From positions 2,380,151 through 2,444,150 of the forward strand of contig NZ_JAPNJW010000002.1 of NCBI RefSeq assembly GCF_026626745.1: DNA of 64,000 nt, read 5' to 3'. Of the stretch, positions 45,222 to 56,547 are shown in pieces. The notes beneath the pieces are model-generated. The model worked only from the letters and a program-made list of their open reading frames with translations. It was not told the DNA's origin and did not search any database. A program made the position numbers and the translations under genes. This DNA comes from Nannocystis sp. RBIL2. Its GTDB lineage: Bacteria > Myxococcota_A > Polyangia > Nannocystales > Nannocystaceae. Position 1 is the stretch's first letter. Every line of letters begins with the position of its first letter.

Positions 45222-46013
45222 TCAGGTCCGCGAGGTTACCCGGTATTCGGTGGAGTTGCGCTCGCCGCGGCGCGTGACCTGCCCGGAGGTGACCAGGCGG
45301 TGGAGGGCGATGCGGACCTGATTGTCGGAGCCGCCGACGTGGGCCCGCAGCTGCGAGGCGCCGATCCATCCGCTCGTCTGCTGCAGGAGATTCATGACCG
45401 CGGCGTCATAATGGGCGCGGCCCTCGAGCGTGCGGGCGGAGACCATCGGCGGACGTCCGCGCTTGCTCGGGGGTGGCAGACTGGCCGCCTCGTCGTCGTC
45501 GTCGCGGGCGACGTCGTATTGCGCCCCCGGGATCCACGAGTAGCGCGCGGGCTTGCCCTCGCTGCGGACCTTGCCGGCCTTGATCAGCTCGGTGACGGCG
45601 CGGTACATCGTGCTCGGGCTGCCGCCGAGCTTGGCCCGCAGTTCACCCGATGTCAGCCCGGTCCCTGCGGCCTGCAGCATCTCGACGATGGAAGACACGT
45701 AGTCGCTGCTGGTGGCGCTCGGCGAGCGTCCGGACCGCACCGGCGCAGACGCGTCTGCCCTGGGCGCCCGTCCGCTCTCGCGTTTCCCCCCCTTGCCGCT
45801 CGACTTGCCTGCATCGCTCGGACCGGCGTTCTGGCTGAGCTCGGCGAGCTTGAGGTTGTCCAGACCGCGTCCGAGTGGGCTCGTCAGGATCTCGCGTAGA
45901 TCGCCGAGAGTGAGCTCCGTGAAGCGCTGCCGCAGCACTTGCGCCAAAAGGATGGCCTGGTGCTCCGCGACGCTGCGCTGCAGATCGGACCGGAGGCGGT
46001 GGAGGATGCTCAT
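45222..46013 (-). CDS. DNA-binding protein with two winged-helix domains
   Basis: 263 residues. The ATG at 46013 gives MSILHRLRSDLQRSVAEHQA; the longer frame reads into atypical DNA. Residues about 1-60 are helical. A charged Ser/Lys/Arg linker (about 70-103) precedes a first winged helix (about 105-160; SSIVEMLQAAGTGLTSGELR, MYRAVTELIKAGKVRSEG), and a second follows (about 205-260; HYDAAVMNLLQQTSGWIGAS, RIALHRLVTSGQVTRRGE). The two look like internal duplicates. The sequence between them contains KRGRPP, an AT-hook-like core. Probably a transcription or chromatin regulator; target unknown. Confidence 0.82.
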   Translation of the reverse strand: MSILHRLRSDLQRSVAEHQAILLAQVLRQRFTELTLGDLREILTSPLGRGLDNLKLAELSQNAGPSDAGKSSGKGGKRESGRAPRADASAPVRSGRSPSATSSDYVSSIVEMLQAAGTGLTSGELRAKLGGSPSTMYRAVTELIKAGKVRSEGKPARYSWIPGAQYDVARDDDDEAASLPPPSKRGRPPMVSARTLEGRAHYDAAVMNLLQQTSGWIGASQLRAHVGGSDNQVRIALHRLVTSGQVTRRGERNSTEYRVTSRT

Positions 46014-46968
46014 GCGCCAAGATATGCCGCAAACCGCTGGCTGAGTCACGTCATAATTCGTCAGCGGCGCATCCGAACCCATTCGCGTCTCCGCGCCATC
46101 CGTCTTCTCCACCATCTGCGTGTGAACAGCCCTCTGCACCGTCTTTACGCCGTGTTTATGGAGCCGGACCGCATTGGCGTCCGCACACGCGGAAGCACAG
46201 GACACGCCGCCCCGACGATTCACCGAGCGTCCTGCCCCCGAAGCGCTGAACCCAGTTCAATACCGGTACGATTACGGCCACTTGCGGGGCTCCTCTTCGA
46301 TCGCTGGGCAGGCCTTCACGGCAGATTGCGACGAGCACCGCCGCAGCGAACCGGCCTCGCCGAGCTGTCCCGCGGACCTGCCTGTCGGCCCTGAGAGGCA
46401 ATCAAACAGCGTTCTGCTCCAGGTTTCACGGCGGGCTGGCGGTGCGCTGCGAATAAACAGCGATCGACCGCCTGCGATCGTCTGTGCACATCCAACCGTT
46501 ACGAGCGGGGGCATGGCGCGGATCGGACGGAATGTGAGTACCGGTCTGCCAGCGCGAATGGCCGCTGTCACGGTCACGCCCGCGACCGGCGACCGCGGGT
46601 ATCACCTCACGGCGAAGGACAGCCCGGCGCCCGCATCCTGCATCCCCTGAGGCCGGCGACCGCGGCCATTGATCGGATCGCAGCGAACGGTTGCGATTTG
46701 ACAGCGCCCTAGTGCGCGACATCACCAGGCGGGACGCTCGGGGGAATGGCGTGTCCGCGGGCCCCCTCGCCGCCGGCCTGCATTCGCGTTCAGCCGCCGC
46801 CCGATCGGAAATGATCGGCCGCACAGTCGGGGCGGCGCATCGCTCTCTGGTCGAAAGGACATGTCCTCTTCGCCATCGGCCCGATCTCGCGCCTGCCCGG
46901 GCGAGCGCGCCGCCGGGCGCGAAGCCCTTCCCTGCCCGGCCCGCCCCGCGTTACCGTCCCGGGCCCGC
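46014..46968. other. 955-base gene-free region of lower GC
   Basis: The longest gap without a convincing gene. Base composition is visibly less GC-rich than the coding DNA around it. Short frames on both strands have no signal, domain or codon pattern. One RCATGY element lies at 46852-46872. It may be a large regulatory region, a decayed gene or a non-coding RNA; none can be shown. Confidence 0.5.
46852..46872. repeat. RCATGY element
   Basis: CGAAAGGACATGTCCTCTTCG, a perfect AGGACATGTCCT palindrome in a short near-palindrome, about 100 bases upstream of the TrkA-N gene. Confidence 0.6.
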
Positions 46969-48015
46969 ATGCCCGCCCGCCGCGTCCGCACGCCGCTCGT
47001 CGCCCGCCTGCGCTTTCTCGCGTACGCCCTGCGTCTGCTGGCGCCCCGGCTGGCGATCCTCGCCGGGCTGACGATCGCCGGCGGCCTCACGCTGCAGGTG
47101 CGCGGGAGCGCGCAAGAGGTCGCCGGCCTCGACTTCGTCGGCGCCTGCTATCAGGTCTACACCCAGCTGTTCTTCGAGCACGTCAGCGCCCTGCCCGACG
47201 ACTGGGTCCTGCGCCTGATGTACTTCACGGTCCCGATCGCCGGGGCCTTCGTGGTCGCCGAGGGCCTGTTGAAGGTGGGCCTGTCGCTGTTCGACTTCAA
47301 CAACCACCAGACCGCGTGGATCCGCATCATGGCCCAGACCTACCGCGATCACATCATCCTGATCGGCCTCGGCCACGTCGGCTACCGCGTGCTCGAGGAG
47401 CTGCTGGCCCGCGGACGGCCCGTCATCGTCGTCGAGGCCCGCGGCGAGGGCCCGTTCGTCGAGGAGGCGCGGGCCCGCAACGTGCCGCTGGTGATCGGCG
47501 ACGCCCGCCGCGAGAGCCTGCTGCGCGACCTCGGCCTCGACCACGCCGCCTGCCTGATCGCCTGCACCGACGACGACCTCGTCAACCTCGAGGTCGGCCT
47601 CGACGCCCGCCAGATCAACCCGAACATCCGCCTCGTCATGCGCTTCTTCGACCAGAACATGGCGCGCAAGCTCGGCAAGGCGTTCTCCGTCGACTCGATC
47701 TTCTCCACCTCGGCGATCTCGGCGCCGCTGTTCGCCGCCGCCGCCCTCGACGAGCGGATCCACGGCGCCTACCGCATGGGCGACACGCTCATGGCGACGC
47801 TCGAGCTCGAGATCACGCCGACCAGCCCGCTCGTCGGCAAGAACGCGACCGAGATCCGCGGCCTGCTCGACGCCCCCGTGGTCGGCCTCCGCCGCAACAA
47901 GGAGCCGCCCACCCACCGCTTCGACCGTACCGAGCCCCGCCGCGCCGGCGAGAGCGTGATCCTCCACGTCGCCGTCGACGAGATCGACGCCGTCAAGGCC
48001 CGCGCCCGCGGCTGA
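46969..48015 (+). CDS. TrkA-N (RCK) domain membrane protein
   Basis: 348 residues. Two hydrophobic helices (about 20-42 and 81-103) flank a short segment, then an RCK/TrkA-N Rossmann domain (DHIILIGLGHVGYRVLEEL, residues 127-145) and a TrkA-C-like tail. The plan matches two-helix potassium channels with a regulatory NAD-binding domain, but the segment between the helices (FVGACYQVYTQLFFEHV) lacks the TVGYG selectivity filter. It may therefore be a non-channel sensor or an atypical channel. The ATG was chosen because the N-terminus of the longer frame contains a repeat element. Confidence 0.8.
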   Translation: MPARRVRTPLVARLRFLAYALRLLAPRLAILAGLTIAGGLTLQVRGSAQEVAGLDFVGACYQVYTQLFFEHVSALPDDWVLRLMYFTVPIAGAFVVAEGLLKVGLSLFDFNNHQTAWIRIMAQTYRDHIILIGLGHVGYRVLEELLARGRPVIVVEARGEGPFVEEARARNVPLVIGDARRESLLRDLGLDHAACLIACTDDDLVNLEVGLDARQINPNIRLVMRFFDQNMARKLGKAFSVDSIFSTSAISAPLFAAAALDERIHGAYRMGDTLMATLELEITPTSPLVGKNATEIRGLLDAPVVGLRRNKEPPTHRFDRTEPRRAGESVILHVAVDEIDAVKARARG

Positions 48016-48360
48016 CGCGAGGCAGGTCCTTCGAGCATTCTCTTCTTTATTAAAGCAACAGGCCTACGCAGTCACCTCGCCCGCGGCTGACGCGAGGCTG
48101 GCTCGCGCCGCGATGCATACGAATCTGGTTCTTCGTTTATGTTCTAAAGAACATGCCGTTACCGTCACGGTCCCCATCCGCGGCTGACAAGCACTGGCGT
48201 CAAGGGCATGTGTTGCCTACAGGCCGACGCCGCAAAAAACCGCGACTGACGCGACTGTCGTGGCCCGCGCTCGCATGCGACCACGAACCTCCCCGCGCGC
48301 CGCTTCGCGCGGACACGCCAGCGCTTCCGCCGTCGCGCGGCCCGGCGCATACTGGCGGCG
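48016..48360. other. gene-free region with weak RCATGY sites
   Basis: 345 bases after the TrkA-N gene. CCGCGGCTGACGCGAGG occurs twice (near 48007 and 48084), a small duplication that includes the stop of the TrkA-N gene. Weak RCATGY-like sites occur at 48142-48155 and 48200. No gene seen. Confidence 0.5.
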
Positions 48361-49383
48361 ATGCTCCGCAGCGCCGCCCTCGGCCTCGTCTCGCTGCTCG
48401 CCTGCGACTCTGCCGGCGTCGCCCCGCCGGCCGCGCCGCTGCCAGCCGGCAGCGCGCATGTCTCTCCGGAAGGGTCTCCTAGAACAGGCCCTGAAGGACA
48501 TGTCGCCAAGGACATGTCTCCAGATGCACCTCCTGCCGCCTCGCCTCCTGTCCCCGCGGACAGCGCTCCGAAGCCCGACCTCCCGCCGCTGACGCAGTAC
48601 ACCTGGTTGACCGAGGCAGGCGGCGAACCGCCCGCCCGCGACCAGCTGGCCGCAGCGATCGCCCCGCCCGCGGGCGCGAAACGGGTCGAGCTGCCTGCGG
48701 GCAGCTTCGGCGCCTGGCTGCGCGGCCTGCCGCTCTTGCCCGCGGGCACCTCCGTACTCCTCTACAATGGCGACACCAAGCCCAACCAGGCGGCTCATTT
48801 CCGCGTCGTCGACCTCGACGTCGGCGACCGCGATCTCCAGCAGTGCGCCGACGCGGTCATGCGCCTGCGCGTCGAGTACCAGTGGGCGGCTGACCAGCGG
48901 CGCGCGATCGCCTTCAAGCTGACCGACGGCACCCCGTGGGACTTCACCTCCTACCTCGGCGGCACCCGCCTCAAGCTGGTCGGCAAGAAGGCCGAGCGCG
49001 TGCCCGGCAGTCCCCGTCCTGCCACCCGCGAGACCCTGCGCGGCTACATGCGCACGCTCTTCACCTACGCCGGCACCGCCTCGATCGCCGCCGAGCTGCC
49101 GCGCCGCGAGCTCGCCGCGCTGACCGCCGGCGACGTCCTGGTCCAGGGCGGCTTCCCCGGCCACGCCGTCCTCGTCCTCGACGTCGCCGAGGACGATCGC
49201 GGCGCCCGCTACTTCCTGCTCGGCCAGAGCTACATGCCGGCCCAGCAGTTCCACGTGCTCAAGAACCCGGGCGACTCGACGCTGTCGCCGTGGTACCGCG
49301 CCGACGCGCTGAAGGCCGGCGCGATGACCCCCGAGTGGGGCCCCTTCACCGACCGCGACCTCCGCCGCTTCCGCGACGGCTGA
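48361..49383 (+). CDS. DUF4846 lipoprotein with in-frame repeat insertion
   Basis: 340 residues. A lipoprotein signal (LRSAALGLVSLLAC, Cys15) is followed by a linker (about 16-75), then a DUF4846 domain: FGAWLRGLPL, VLLYNGDTKPNQAAHFRVVD, GDRDLQQCADAVMRLRVEYQ, FPGHAVLVLDVA, FLLGQSYMPAQQFHVLKNP, SPWYRAD. The family is poorly characterised and secreted. The linker contains a full RCATGY cluster translated in frame (residues about 33-55, HVSPEGSPRTGPEGHVAKDM and onward), which shows that the repeat has entered coding DNA without breaking the gene. Confidence 0.85.
   Translation: MLRSAALGLVSLLACDSAGVAPPAAPLPAGSAHVSPEGSPRTGPEGHVAKDMSPDAPPAASPPVPADSAPKPDLPPLTQYTWLTEAGGEPPARDQLAAAIAPPAGAKRVELPAGSFGAWLRGLPLLPAGTSVLLYNGDTKPNQAAHFRVVDLDVGDRDLQQCADAVMRLRVEYQWAADQRRAIAFKLTDGTPWDFTSYLGGTRLKLVGKKAERVPGSPRPATRETLRGYMRTLFTYAGTASIAAELPRRELAALTAGDVLVQGGFPGHAVLVLDVAEDDRGARYFLLGQSYMPAQQFHVLKNPGDSTLSPWYRADALKAGAMTPEWGPFTDRDLRRFRDG
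48457..48525. repeat. RCATGY cluster inside DUF4846 gene
   Basis: GCGCATGTCTCTCCGG at the left, then GGACATGTCGCC and AAGGACATGTCTCC. It is a multiple of three long as inserted and lies in the flexible linker. Confidence 0.75.
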
Positions 49384-49387
49384 GCCA

Positions 49388-49506
49388 CCTGCCCTTCAGC
49401 AGGCGCGAGAGCTCCTGCCCGATCGAGCATGCCCCGAAGCGCAGGCCCGATCGGCCATGTTCAATAGAACATGCCGACGAGGACATGTCGCTTCCGACAT
49501 GTCCTC
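49388..49506. terminator. large RCATGY cluster between convergent genes
   Basis: 119 bases with several hairpins. The best are CATGTTC-AATA-GAACATG (49456-49473) and a perfect 12-bp stem GAGGACATGTCG-CTTC-CGACATGTCCTC (49479-49506). It lies between the 3' ends of convergent genes and may terminate both. Confidence 0.65.
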
Positions 49507-49529
49507 CCGCGCACCCGGAAGACCCGGCC

Positions 49530-49859
49530 TCAGCTCGGGTCTTCGAGCAGCTCGGCGCGGATCACCACCGGCCCGTTGCGGTCCTTCTTGACCGTCGCGG
49601 TGACCTGGACCGGGAAGCGGCCGGGCTTGCGGACCTCGATGCGGTGGATCCCCGGCGCCAGCAGCAGCGGGCCGGTCTCGGGCTCTTGCAGCACCTTGAC
49701 CTGACCGACGTAGTTGCCGTCAACGAACACCTCGGCGTCGAGGTCGCCGGGGGCCACCTCGAGCACCAGCGGCGCCGACTGCTCGGCGCCGCTGAGTTCG
49801 CCGCGCTTGCAGCCGCCGGCGAGCGCCAGCGTCAGCGCGAGCGCGCCGATCCGTCCCAT
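49530..49859 (-). CDS. PEGA-domain lipoprotein
   Basis: 109 residues from MGRIGALALTLALAGGCKRG (lipobox Cys17). The mature part is one PEGA-like beta domain (APGDLDAEVFVDGNYVGQVK, LAPGIHRIEVRKPGRFPVQV). PEGA domains are found on exported and surface-layer proteins and are thought to bind proteins or cell wall. It starts 19 bases after the stop of the LPP20/FlgT-like gene, forming an operon with it. Confidence 0.83.
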   Translation of the reverse strand: MGRIGALALTLALAGGCKRGELSGAEQSAPLVLEVAPGDLDAEVFVDGNYVGQVKVLQEPETGPLLLAPGIHRIEVRKPGRFPVQVTATVKKDRNGPVVIRAELLEDPS

Positions 49860-49878
49860 CCACCCCAACTTGCTCAAC

Positions 49879-50898
49879 CTATTGCAGCCGCGCGTGTACG
49901 ACATCGGGCGCCTCCACCTCCAACGCCACGAGCGTCGCCCCGGGCACCTGCACCGCGGCGAGTCGCTCCTGGAGCTCGGCCGCGCTGAGCGGGCCGTCGA
50001 TCTTCAACGTCACCGAGCCGTCGCCGCCGACCGCGGCCACCTTGACCGCCTGGGCGCCGATCACCGACTCGGCGATCACGCGCTCGAGCCGCCGCACTCG
50101 CGCCGCCGGCCACGGGGTGGTGAGGCGCAGGCGCAGGCCGCCGGCTGTCTGCACGGACATGGCCCCCGAGACCTGATTCGAGGCGCTCTCGAGGGCCGAG
50201 GCCGCCGCTCCCGCCGCGTCGGGCGCGAAGCCGGTGGCGGTCGCCGAGGCCGCGCCGTCGCGGCCCTCGCCGCGCAGGACCACGGCCGCCTCGACCACGA
50301 CACCGCGGGGATACGCGACGGCGCCGAGCTCGCGACAGCGGAGCTCGAGGGTGCGGGCCGAGGCGCCGGAGATCGTCCCGCCGCGGCCGTCGCGGAGCAG
50401 GCCCGCCTTGATCCACCGCTGCGCCAGCGCCTCGGCGGCCCCCTCGGCACAACCCTCGCCGCGCACGGCCACCAGCGCCGGGCCCTCTTTTGCCGCCGGC
50501 ACAGCCGGCAGGGCCAGCGCCTTGGACAGCCGTCCGGTGTCGATCTCGACCGACACCACCGCCGTCGCCGTCGCCCCGTCGTCGCCCTGCTGCAGCACCC
50601 GGTAGGACCGCGTCCACACCGTGGCGTCGTCGAGGATCTTCTTGCGCTGTACGGCGTCCGCGGGCCCGACCTGCTCGAGCGCCGCCTCGAGCGCCGCCCG
50701 CCGCGCCCGCTCGAGCGCCTGATTGCGGGCCTTGAGGCTGTCGACTTTCTCGCTGATCGGCGCGTGGCCGGTGCCCGCGAACGGGGCGGCCCAGGCCGGC
50801 AACCCGCCCAGGAGCACCGCCAGCAGCGACGCCGCCGCGGCGAGGCCCCGAGGGGCACGGCCGCGACCGAAGGTCTCGCCTCGCGGATGTCCCGGCAT
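49879..50898 (-). CDS. secreted LPP20/FlgT-N-like protein
   Basis: 339 residues from MPGHPRGETF. A signal peptide lies at about 15-38 (RGLAAAASLLAVLLGGLPAW). The segment KVDSLKARNQALERARRAALEAA is the pattern of LPP20/FlgT N-terminal domains, followed by strands (SYRVLQQGDDGATATAVVSV). Two further alpha/beta repeats follow (about 120-215 and 250-335). In flagellate bacteria relatives bind the flagellar base; gliding myxobacteria also carry them with unknown role. Cotranscribed with the PEGA lipoprotein. Confidence 0.75.
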   Translation of the reverse strand: MPGHPRGETFGRGRAPRGLAAAASLLAVLLGGLPAWAAPFAGTGHAPISEKVDSLKARNQALERARRAALEAALEQVGPADAVQRKKILDDATVWTRSYRVLQQGDDGATATAVVSVEIDTGRLSKALALPAVPAAKEGPALVAVRGEGCAEGAAEALAQRWIKAGLLRDGRGGTISGASARTLELRCRELGAVAYPRGVVVEAAVVLRGEGRDGAASATATGFAPDAAGAAASALESASNQVSGAMSVQTAGGLRLRLTTPWPAARVRRLERVIAESVIGAQAVKVAAVGGDGSVTLKIDGPLSAAELQERLAAVQVPGATLVALEVEAPDVVHARLQ

Positions 50899-51020
50899 GG
50901 CCCCCAGAGCCTGACAGAGAGCCGCGCCGCGACGCAAGTATGTCGCAATTTTCACCAGCGACCCCGGATGCGCGGTGGCAAACTCGTCGCCGCCGCGATA
51001 CACCCGCGCGGCAGAGCCCC

Positions 51021-51884
51021 ATGCGGAACCCGTTTCCCGGTCATCGTCGGTACAGCATCACCCACCGCGCCGTGCAGCGCCTGCGCGAGCTCGTCCCCAC
51101 GCTCGGGGAGGACGACGACGAGGCGCTGCGCGACCGCCTCGACCACGCGATCACCAACGCCGAGGACTCGGGCAAGGCCGTGCGCACGCTCGATGTCATG
51201 CTCGCCGAGCCGCAGATCTTGATCCCGCTCGAGAGCTTCGGCGACGTGCTCTACGCCATCATCAAGGAGGACACCGTCGTCACCGTGCTGCCGCGCGGCC
51301 ACGGCGAGGAGATCCTCCAGCGCGGCCAGGCTCTGGAGCAGCGGGTCGCCGCCGGCGAGCCTGCCCCGCGGCCCGGTGAGCGCGACGACGCGTGGGAGCG
51401 CCGGCGTTGGCGCCGCGACGCTCCGGCGCCGGTCATCGAGCGCGTGCGGGCCTCCGGCCCCGGTGAGCGCGCGGACGAGGTCGCCGGGGCCGCCGCGCCG
51501 GCGACCGACGAGGTCCCCGCCGCGAGCGCCGCGCCCGAGGTCGCCGAGCCCGCCGCCCCCGCCGAGCCCGAGATCATCACCCGGCCCTCGCGCGCGCCCG
51601 ACGCGGCCGCGCGTCGCGTGGTCGGGGGTCAGCGGATCATCGCCGGCGCCGCGGCCCAGCCGCCGGAGCGCAAGCGGCCGAGCAACCCGATCGCCGAGGC
51701 CCTCGCCCGCGGTCTGGCGCTCGGCAAGCGCCGCGCGGCCACCCGCGCTCTCGGCGAGGCCCTGCGCGAGCAGCCGGCCGACGCCTCCCTGCAGCCGCTG
51801 TGGAACCTGCTCGGCGAGAAGGGTCTGCCCGAGTCGCTCACCGTCGGCGACCTCGTGGCCGCCGTGCGCGGACTGCCGGGCTGA
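51021..51884 (+). CDS. conserved-looking protein, unknown function
   Basis: 287 residues, no signal peptide. Residues 1-105 form an alpha/beta unit (RRYSITHRAVQRLRELVPTL, LDHAITNAEDSGKAVRTLDV, LIPLESFGDVLYAIIKEDTV) that recalls small plasmid or toxin-like proteins but which I cannot name. The middle (about 108-225) is Ala/Pro/Glu-rich linker. Residues 230-287 form a helical C-terminal piece (NPIAEALARGLALGKRRAAT and onward). It is divergent from the LPP20-like gene. Confidence 0.65.
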   Translation: MRNPFPGHRRYSITHRAVQRLRELVPTLGEDDDEALRDRLDHAITNAEDSGKAVRTLDVMLAEPQILIPLESFGDVLYAIIKEDTVVTVLPRGHGEEILQRGQALEQRVAAGEPAPRPGERDDAWERRRWRRDAPAPVIERVRASGPGERADEVAGAAAPATDEVPAASAAPEVAEPAAPAEPEIITRPSRAPDAAARRVVGGQRIIAGAAAQPPERKRPSNPIAEALARGLALGKRRAATRALGEALREQPADASLQPLWNLLGEKGLPESLTVGDLVAAVRGLPG

Positions 51885-52108
51885 GCATCCCTTTGCACAC
51901 CTCGCCGCCGATTTGTCGGCGACGGCCGCAGTTCCCGGCCCGGTCCGCCTCAGGCGCGCCGGGCCGGCTGCGTTTCGCGAAATCGAGGTCGGCCCCCGGT
52001 GTTCCCCCGGCGCGAACGCGCGCACGCAGCGAGACGACGATCGCGGGATGGGGGCCACCATCGCCCCGCTTCCACGCGCCTGGGGTATGCTGACACGACC
52101 CGTCATTC

Positions 52109-53977
<1,869 letters not shown>

Positions 53978-53983
53978 CCGCGC

Positions 53984-54064
53984 AGGACATGCTCTAGGGG
54001 ACATGCCCCACGAGACATGGCCATCCGGACATGCTCCTTCGCGCATGACCTTCGGAACATCTCC
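53984..54064. repeat. RCATGY cluster after kinase gene
   Basis: AGGACATGCTCT-AGGGGACATGCCCC, GAGACATGGCC, GGACATGCTCC and GGAACATCTCC in 81 bases. It lies between the kinase gene and the convergent CFI-box gene. TGTCCCTTCGGCCAT at 54157-54171 recurs in the AAA kinase gene at 62154-62168. Confidence 0.65.
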
Positions 54065-54220
54065 CGCGGCCGGGGCCGCAACGCGTCACCCCGCCTCGCC
54101 GCTCGCACCGCCGACCGGCCGTCCCGCCTCGCCTCGCGGCCGCCTCTGTCCGCGGTTGTCCCTTCGGCCATCTCCTCGCGCCGCGTCCGTCCGGCGCGGC
54201 GATGACCTGTTCCCCTCCGC

Positions 54221-55948
54221 TCAGGTGCCGCTGGCCGCGGTCGCCAGGCGGGCCGCGTCGGCGACCGGCTGCAGCACCACCCGCGCCAGCCCGCGGAGCA
54301 GCGGCTCGCCCGCGATCACGCGCGCGAGCGGCGGGCTGTGGGCGTAGTAGAAGCGGACCAGATCGGCGCCGGTGGCCGAGGGCTTCAGCCAGGCGTCGCG
54401 GAAGGCGCGGAGGGCCGCGACCTGGGCTGCCCACGGGGCGCCGAACGCCGCGGTGGCGACGAAGCAGAACGAGTCGACCGTCTGGAACTTCTGCGCGGTG
54501 GTCGTCGCTGCGACCGTGGCGATCGGGCTGCGGTTGGTGCAGCTGTCCTCGTAGAGCACCGCGAACTGGTAGGTGTAGTCGCCCCACAGCTGGGCGACCT
54601 CGACGGTGGTCGGCTGGCCGAGCGGCGGGAGCGTGGCCGGGTCGATCGGCGGCACCTCGTAGGCGCCGTCGAACACCTCCGACGTCCACGTGACGTCCTC
54701 GCCGGTGACGTGGCGGATCTTCAGCCGCGCCGGCCTGAACTCGGGGTCGTCCTGCCGCGGCACCACGAAGGTCAGGCGCACGCGGTCGAAGTCGATCACC
54801 TCGGCCTGCAGGTCCTCGATGGTCGGCAGCTCGCGCAGCTCGCAGCTGCCCTGCCAGCCGTCGCCGTCGCTGTCGCCGCCGTCGAGCCCGTCCTCGCCGT
54901 ACGAGAACACGCCCCAGCGGAACGTGTCGCCGTTCTTCGTCATCGTCCGCAGGCGATCGCCGCCGCTGCCGTCGGCCTCGCTGATCGTCGCGTCGCGCGG
55001 GTGGATCGTGCCGGTGGCCCCGTCCCAGTCGCCGTAACCGCTGTAGCGGGTGGTGCCGGTGAAGCCGCGCTCGTTCGGGTCGAAGCGCACCTCGTACAGC
55101 ACCGACGGCTGGCCGAGGTACTCGATCCCGTAGGTGCTGAGCCGCGGGTCGACGTAGTGGTCCTCGTCGCGGTCGAACGTGTAGGCCTCGTTCTGGTCGC
55201 GCTCGCGGCTGACCTCGACGCGGGCGGTCAGCGGGCCGCGGGCCACCACCTCGGCGGGGATGAGGAACGCGGTGAACTCCTCGCGGTCGCCGACCGGCGT
55301 GGCCGCGGTGACGGAGTCGAGCTTGTTGATCGCCGCGTACTGCTTCGCGTCCTGCGAGTCGAGCATCGCGTCGAACACCATGAGGTCGTTGCGCGGCGGG
55401 TAGACGCTCTTGCCGCCCTCGGGATCGAAGCGGCCCTTGTCGGTGCTGAAATTCTTCGGCGACGGACACGTCATCGTGTCGACCACCACCGTCTCGTGCT
55501 CCGCCGGAGTCAGCGGGATGCAGAAGTAGTTCTCGGCGGTGCTGCTGTTCTCGTGCCAGCCGAGCGACTCGAGGTCGAGCGGCTCGCTGTCGAAGAAGAT
55601 GATGCGCGGGTAGGTCTGGCCGGTGCCGTGGGCCCAGATCGGCAGCACCGACGGGCGCGGGCCGTAGGGCGCGCGCCAGCTCGACAGGAAGTCCCAGCGC
55701 CCCGGCCGGTTGCCGATCCCGTACTTGCCGGTCGCCTGGGTGACGAGCACGTCGAGCGCGTGCTTGCCGTCTTTGTCCTCGAGCCAGATCGCCAGCTGCA
55801 CGTCGGGCACCGGCGTGTAGTGGAACTCGACCAGGACCGGCTCGGCCGCCCCGGCGCGCGCCGGCGCCAGCACCCAGGTCGCCGCCAGCACCCCCGCGAG
55901 CGCTCGCCGCCGCGCGGCCGTCGACACGGCCTGCGCGGCCGTCGACAC
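54221..55948 (-). CDS. secreted protein with CFI-box C-terminus
   Basis: 575 residues. The chosen GTG gives a signal peptide (RRRALAGVLAATWVLAPARA, then GAAEP); upstream ATGs at 55996 and 56008 would add an unlikely leader. The body (about 50-480) is beta-rich, with acidic D-rich loops such as EDGLDGGDSDGDGW that may bind calcium. The C-terminal 75 residues match the CFI-box pattern of myxobacteria: CFVATAAFGAPWAAQVAALR, FRDAWL, RFYYAHSPPLARVI, thought to be a sorting or anchoring signal. The predicted surface role is unknown. The 5' end has a 21-base tandem repeat that contains the start codon. Confidence 0.78.
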   Translation of the reverse strand: MSTAAQAVSTAARRRALAGVLAATWVLAPARAGAAEPVLVEFHYTPVPDVQLAIWLEDKDGKHALDVLVTQATGKYGIGNRPGRWDFLSSWRAPYGPRPSVLPIWAHGTGQTYPRIIFFDSEPLDLESLGWHENSSTAENYFCIPLTPAEHETVVVDTMTCPSPKNFSTDKGRFDPEGGKSVYPPRNDLMVFDAMLDSQDAKQYAAINKLDSVTAATPVGDREEFTAFLIPAEVVARGPLTARVEVSRERDQNEAYTFDRDEDHYVDPRLSTYGIEYLGQPSVLYEVRFDPNERGFTGTTRYSGYGDWDGATGTIHPRDATISEADGSGGDRLRTMTKNGDTFRWGVFSYGEDGLDGGDSDGDGWQGSCELRELPTIEDLQAEVIDFDRVRLTFVVPRQDDPEFRPARLKIRHVTGEDVTWTSEVFDGAYEVPPIDPATLPPLGQPTTVEVAQLWGDYTYQFAVLYEDSCTNRSPIATVAATTTAQKFQTVDSFCFVATAAFGAPWAAQVAALRAFRDAWLKPSATGADLVRFYYAHSPPLARVIAGEPLLRGLARVVLQPVADAARLATAASGT

Positions 55949-55955
55949 GGCCTGC
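55914..55955. repeat. 21-base tandem repeat at gene start
   Basis: GCGGCCGTCGACACGGCCTG plus one C, repeated twice exactly. Each unit provides an in-frame GTG (55927 and 55948), so the gene has two nearly equal start sites. Confidence 0.85.
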
Positions 55956-56122
55956 GCCTCGAAGGCGGCGGGGTCCCTCCTCGCGCGGGCGAGCATCGCC
56001 GGGACCATACCACGCGACCTGAGCCCGCGCTCGCCGACCTCCGGACGCGCGACCGACCTGGCGCCAGAGCGCGGAGCGGGCCCGGCCTCGCGCGCGGCTA
56101 GTCGCAAGAGCCAGGAACTTTG

Positions 56123-56146
56123 GGGCATGTCCGAACGGACATGCCC
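56123..56146. terminator. perfect 10-bp RCATGY hairpin
   Basis: GGGCATGTCC-GAAC-GGACATGCCC, 2 bases after the stop of the minus-strand gloA gene. A clear terminator candidate. Confidence 0.7.
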
Positions 56147-56148
56147 TT

Positions 56149-56544
<396 letters not shown>

Positions 56545-56547
56545 GGT

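Noticed and set aside
46174..46650. Plus-strand frame of 158 codons in the lower-GC gap
   Set aside because: No signal peptide, domain or consistent codon use; overlapping frames on both strands are equally open.
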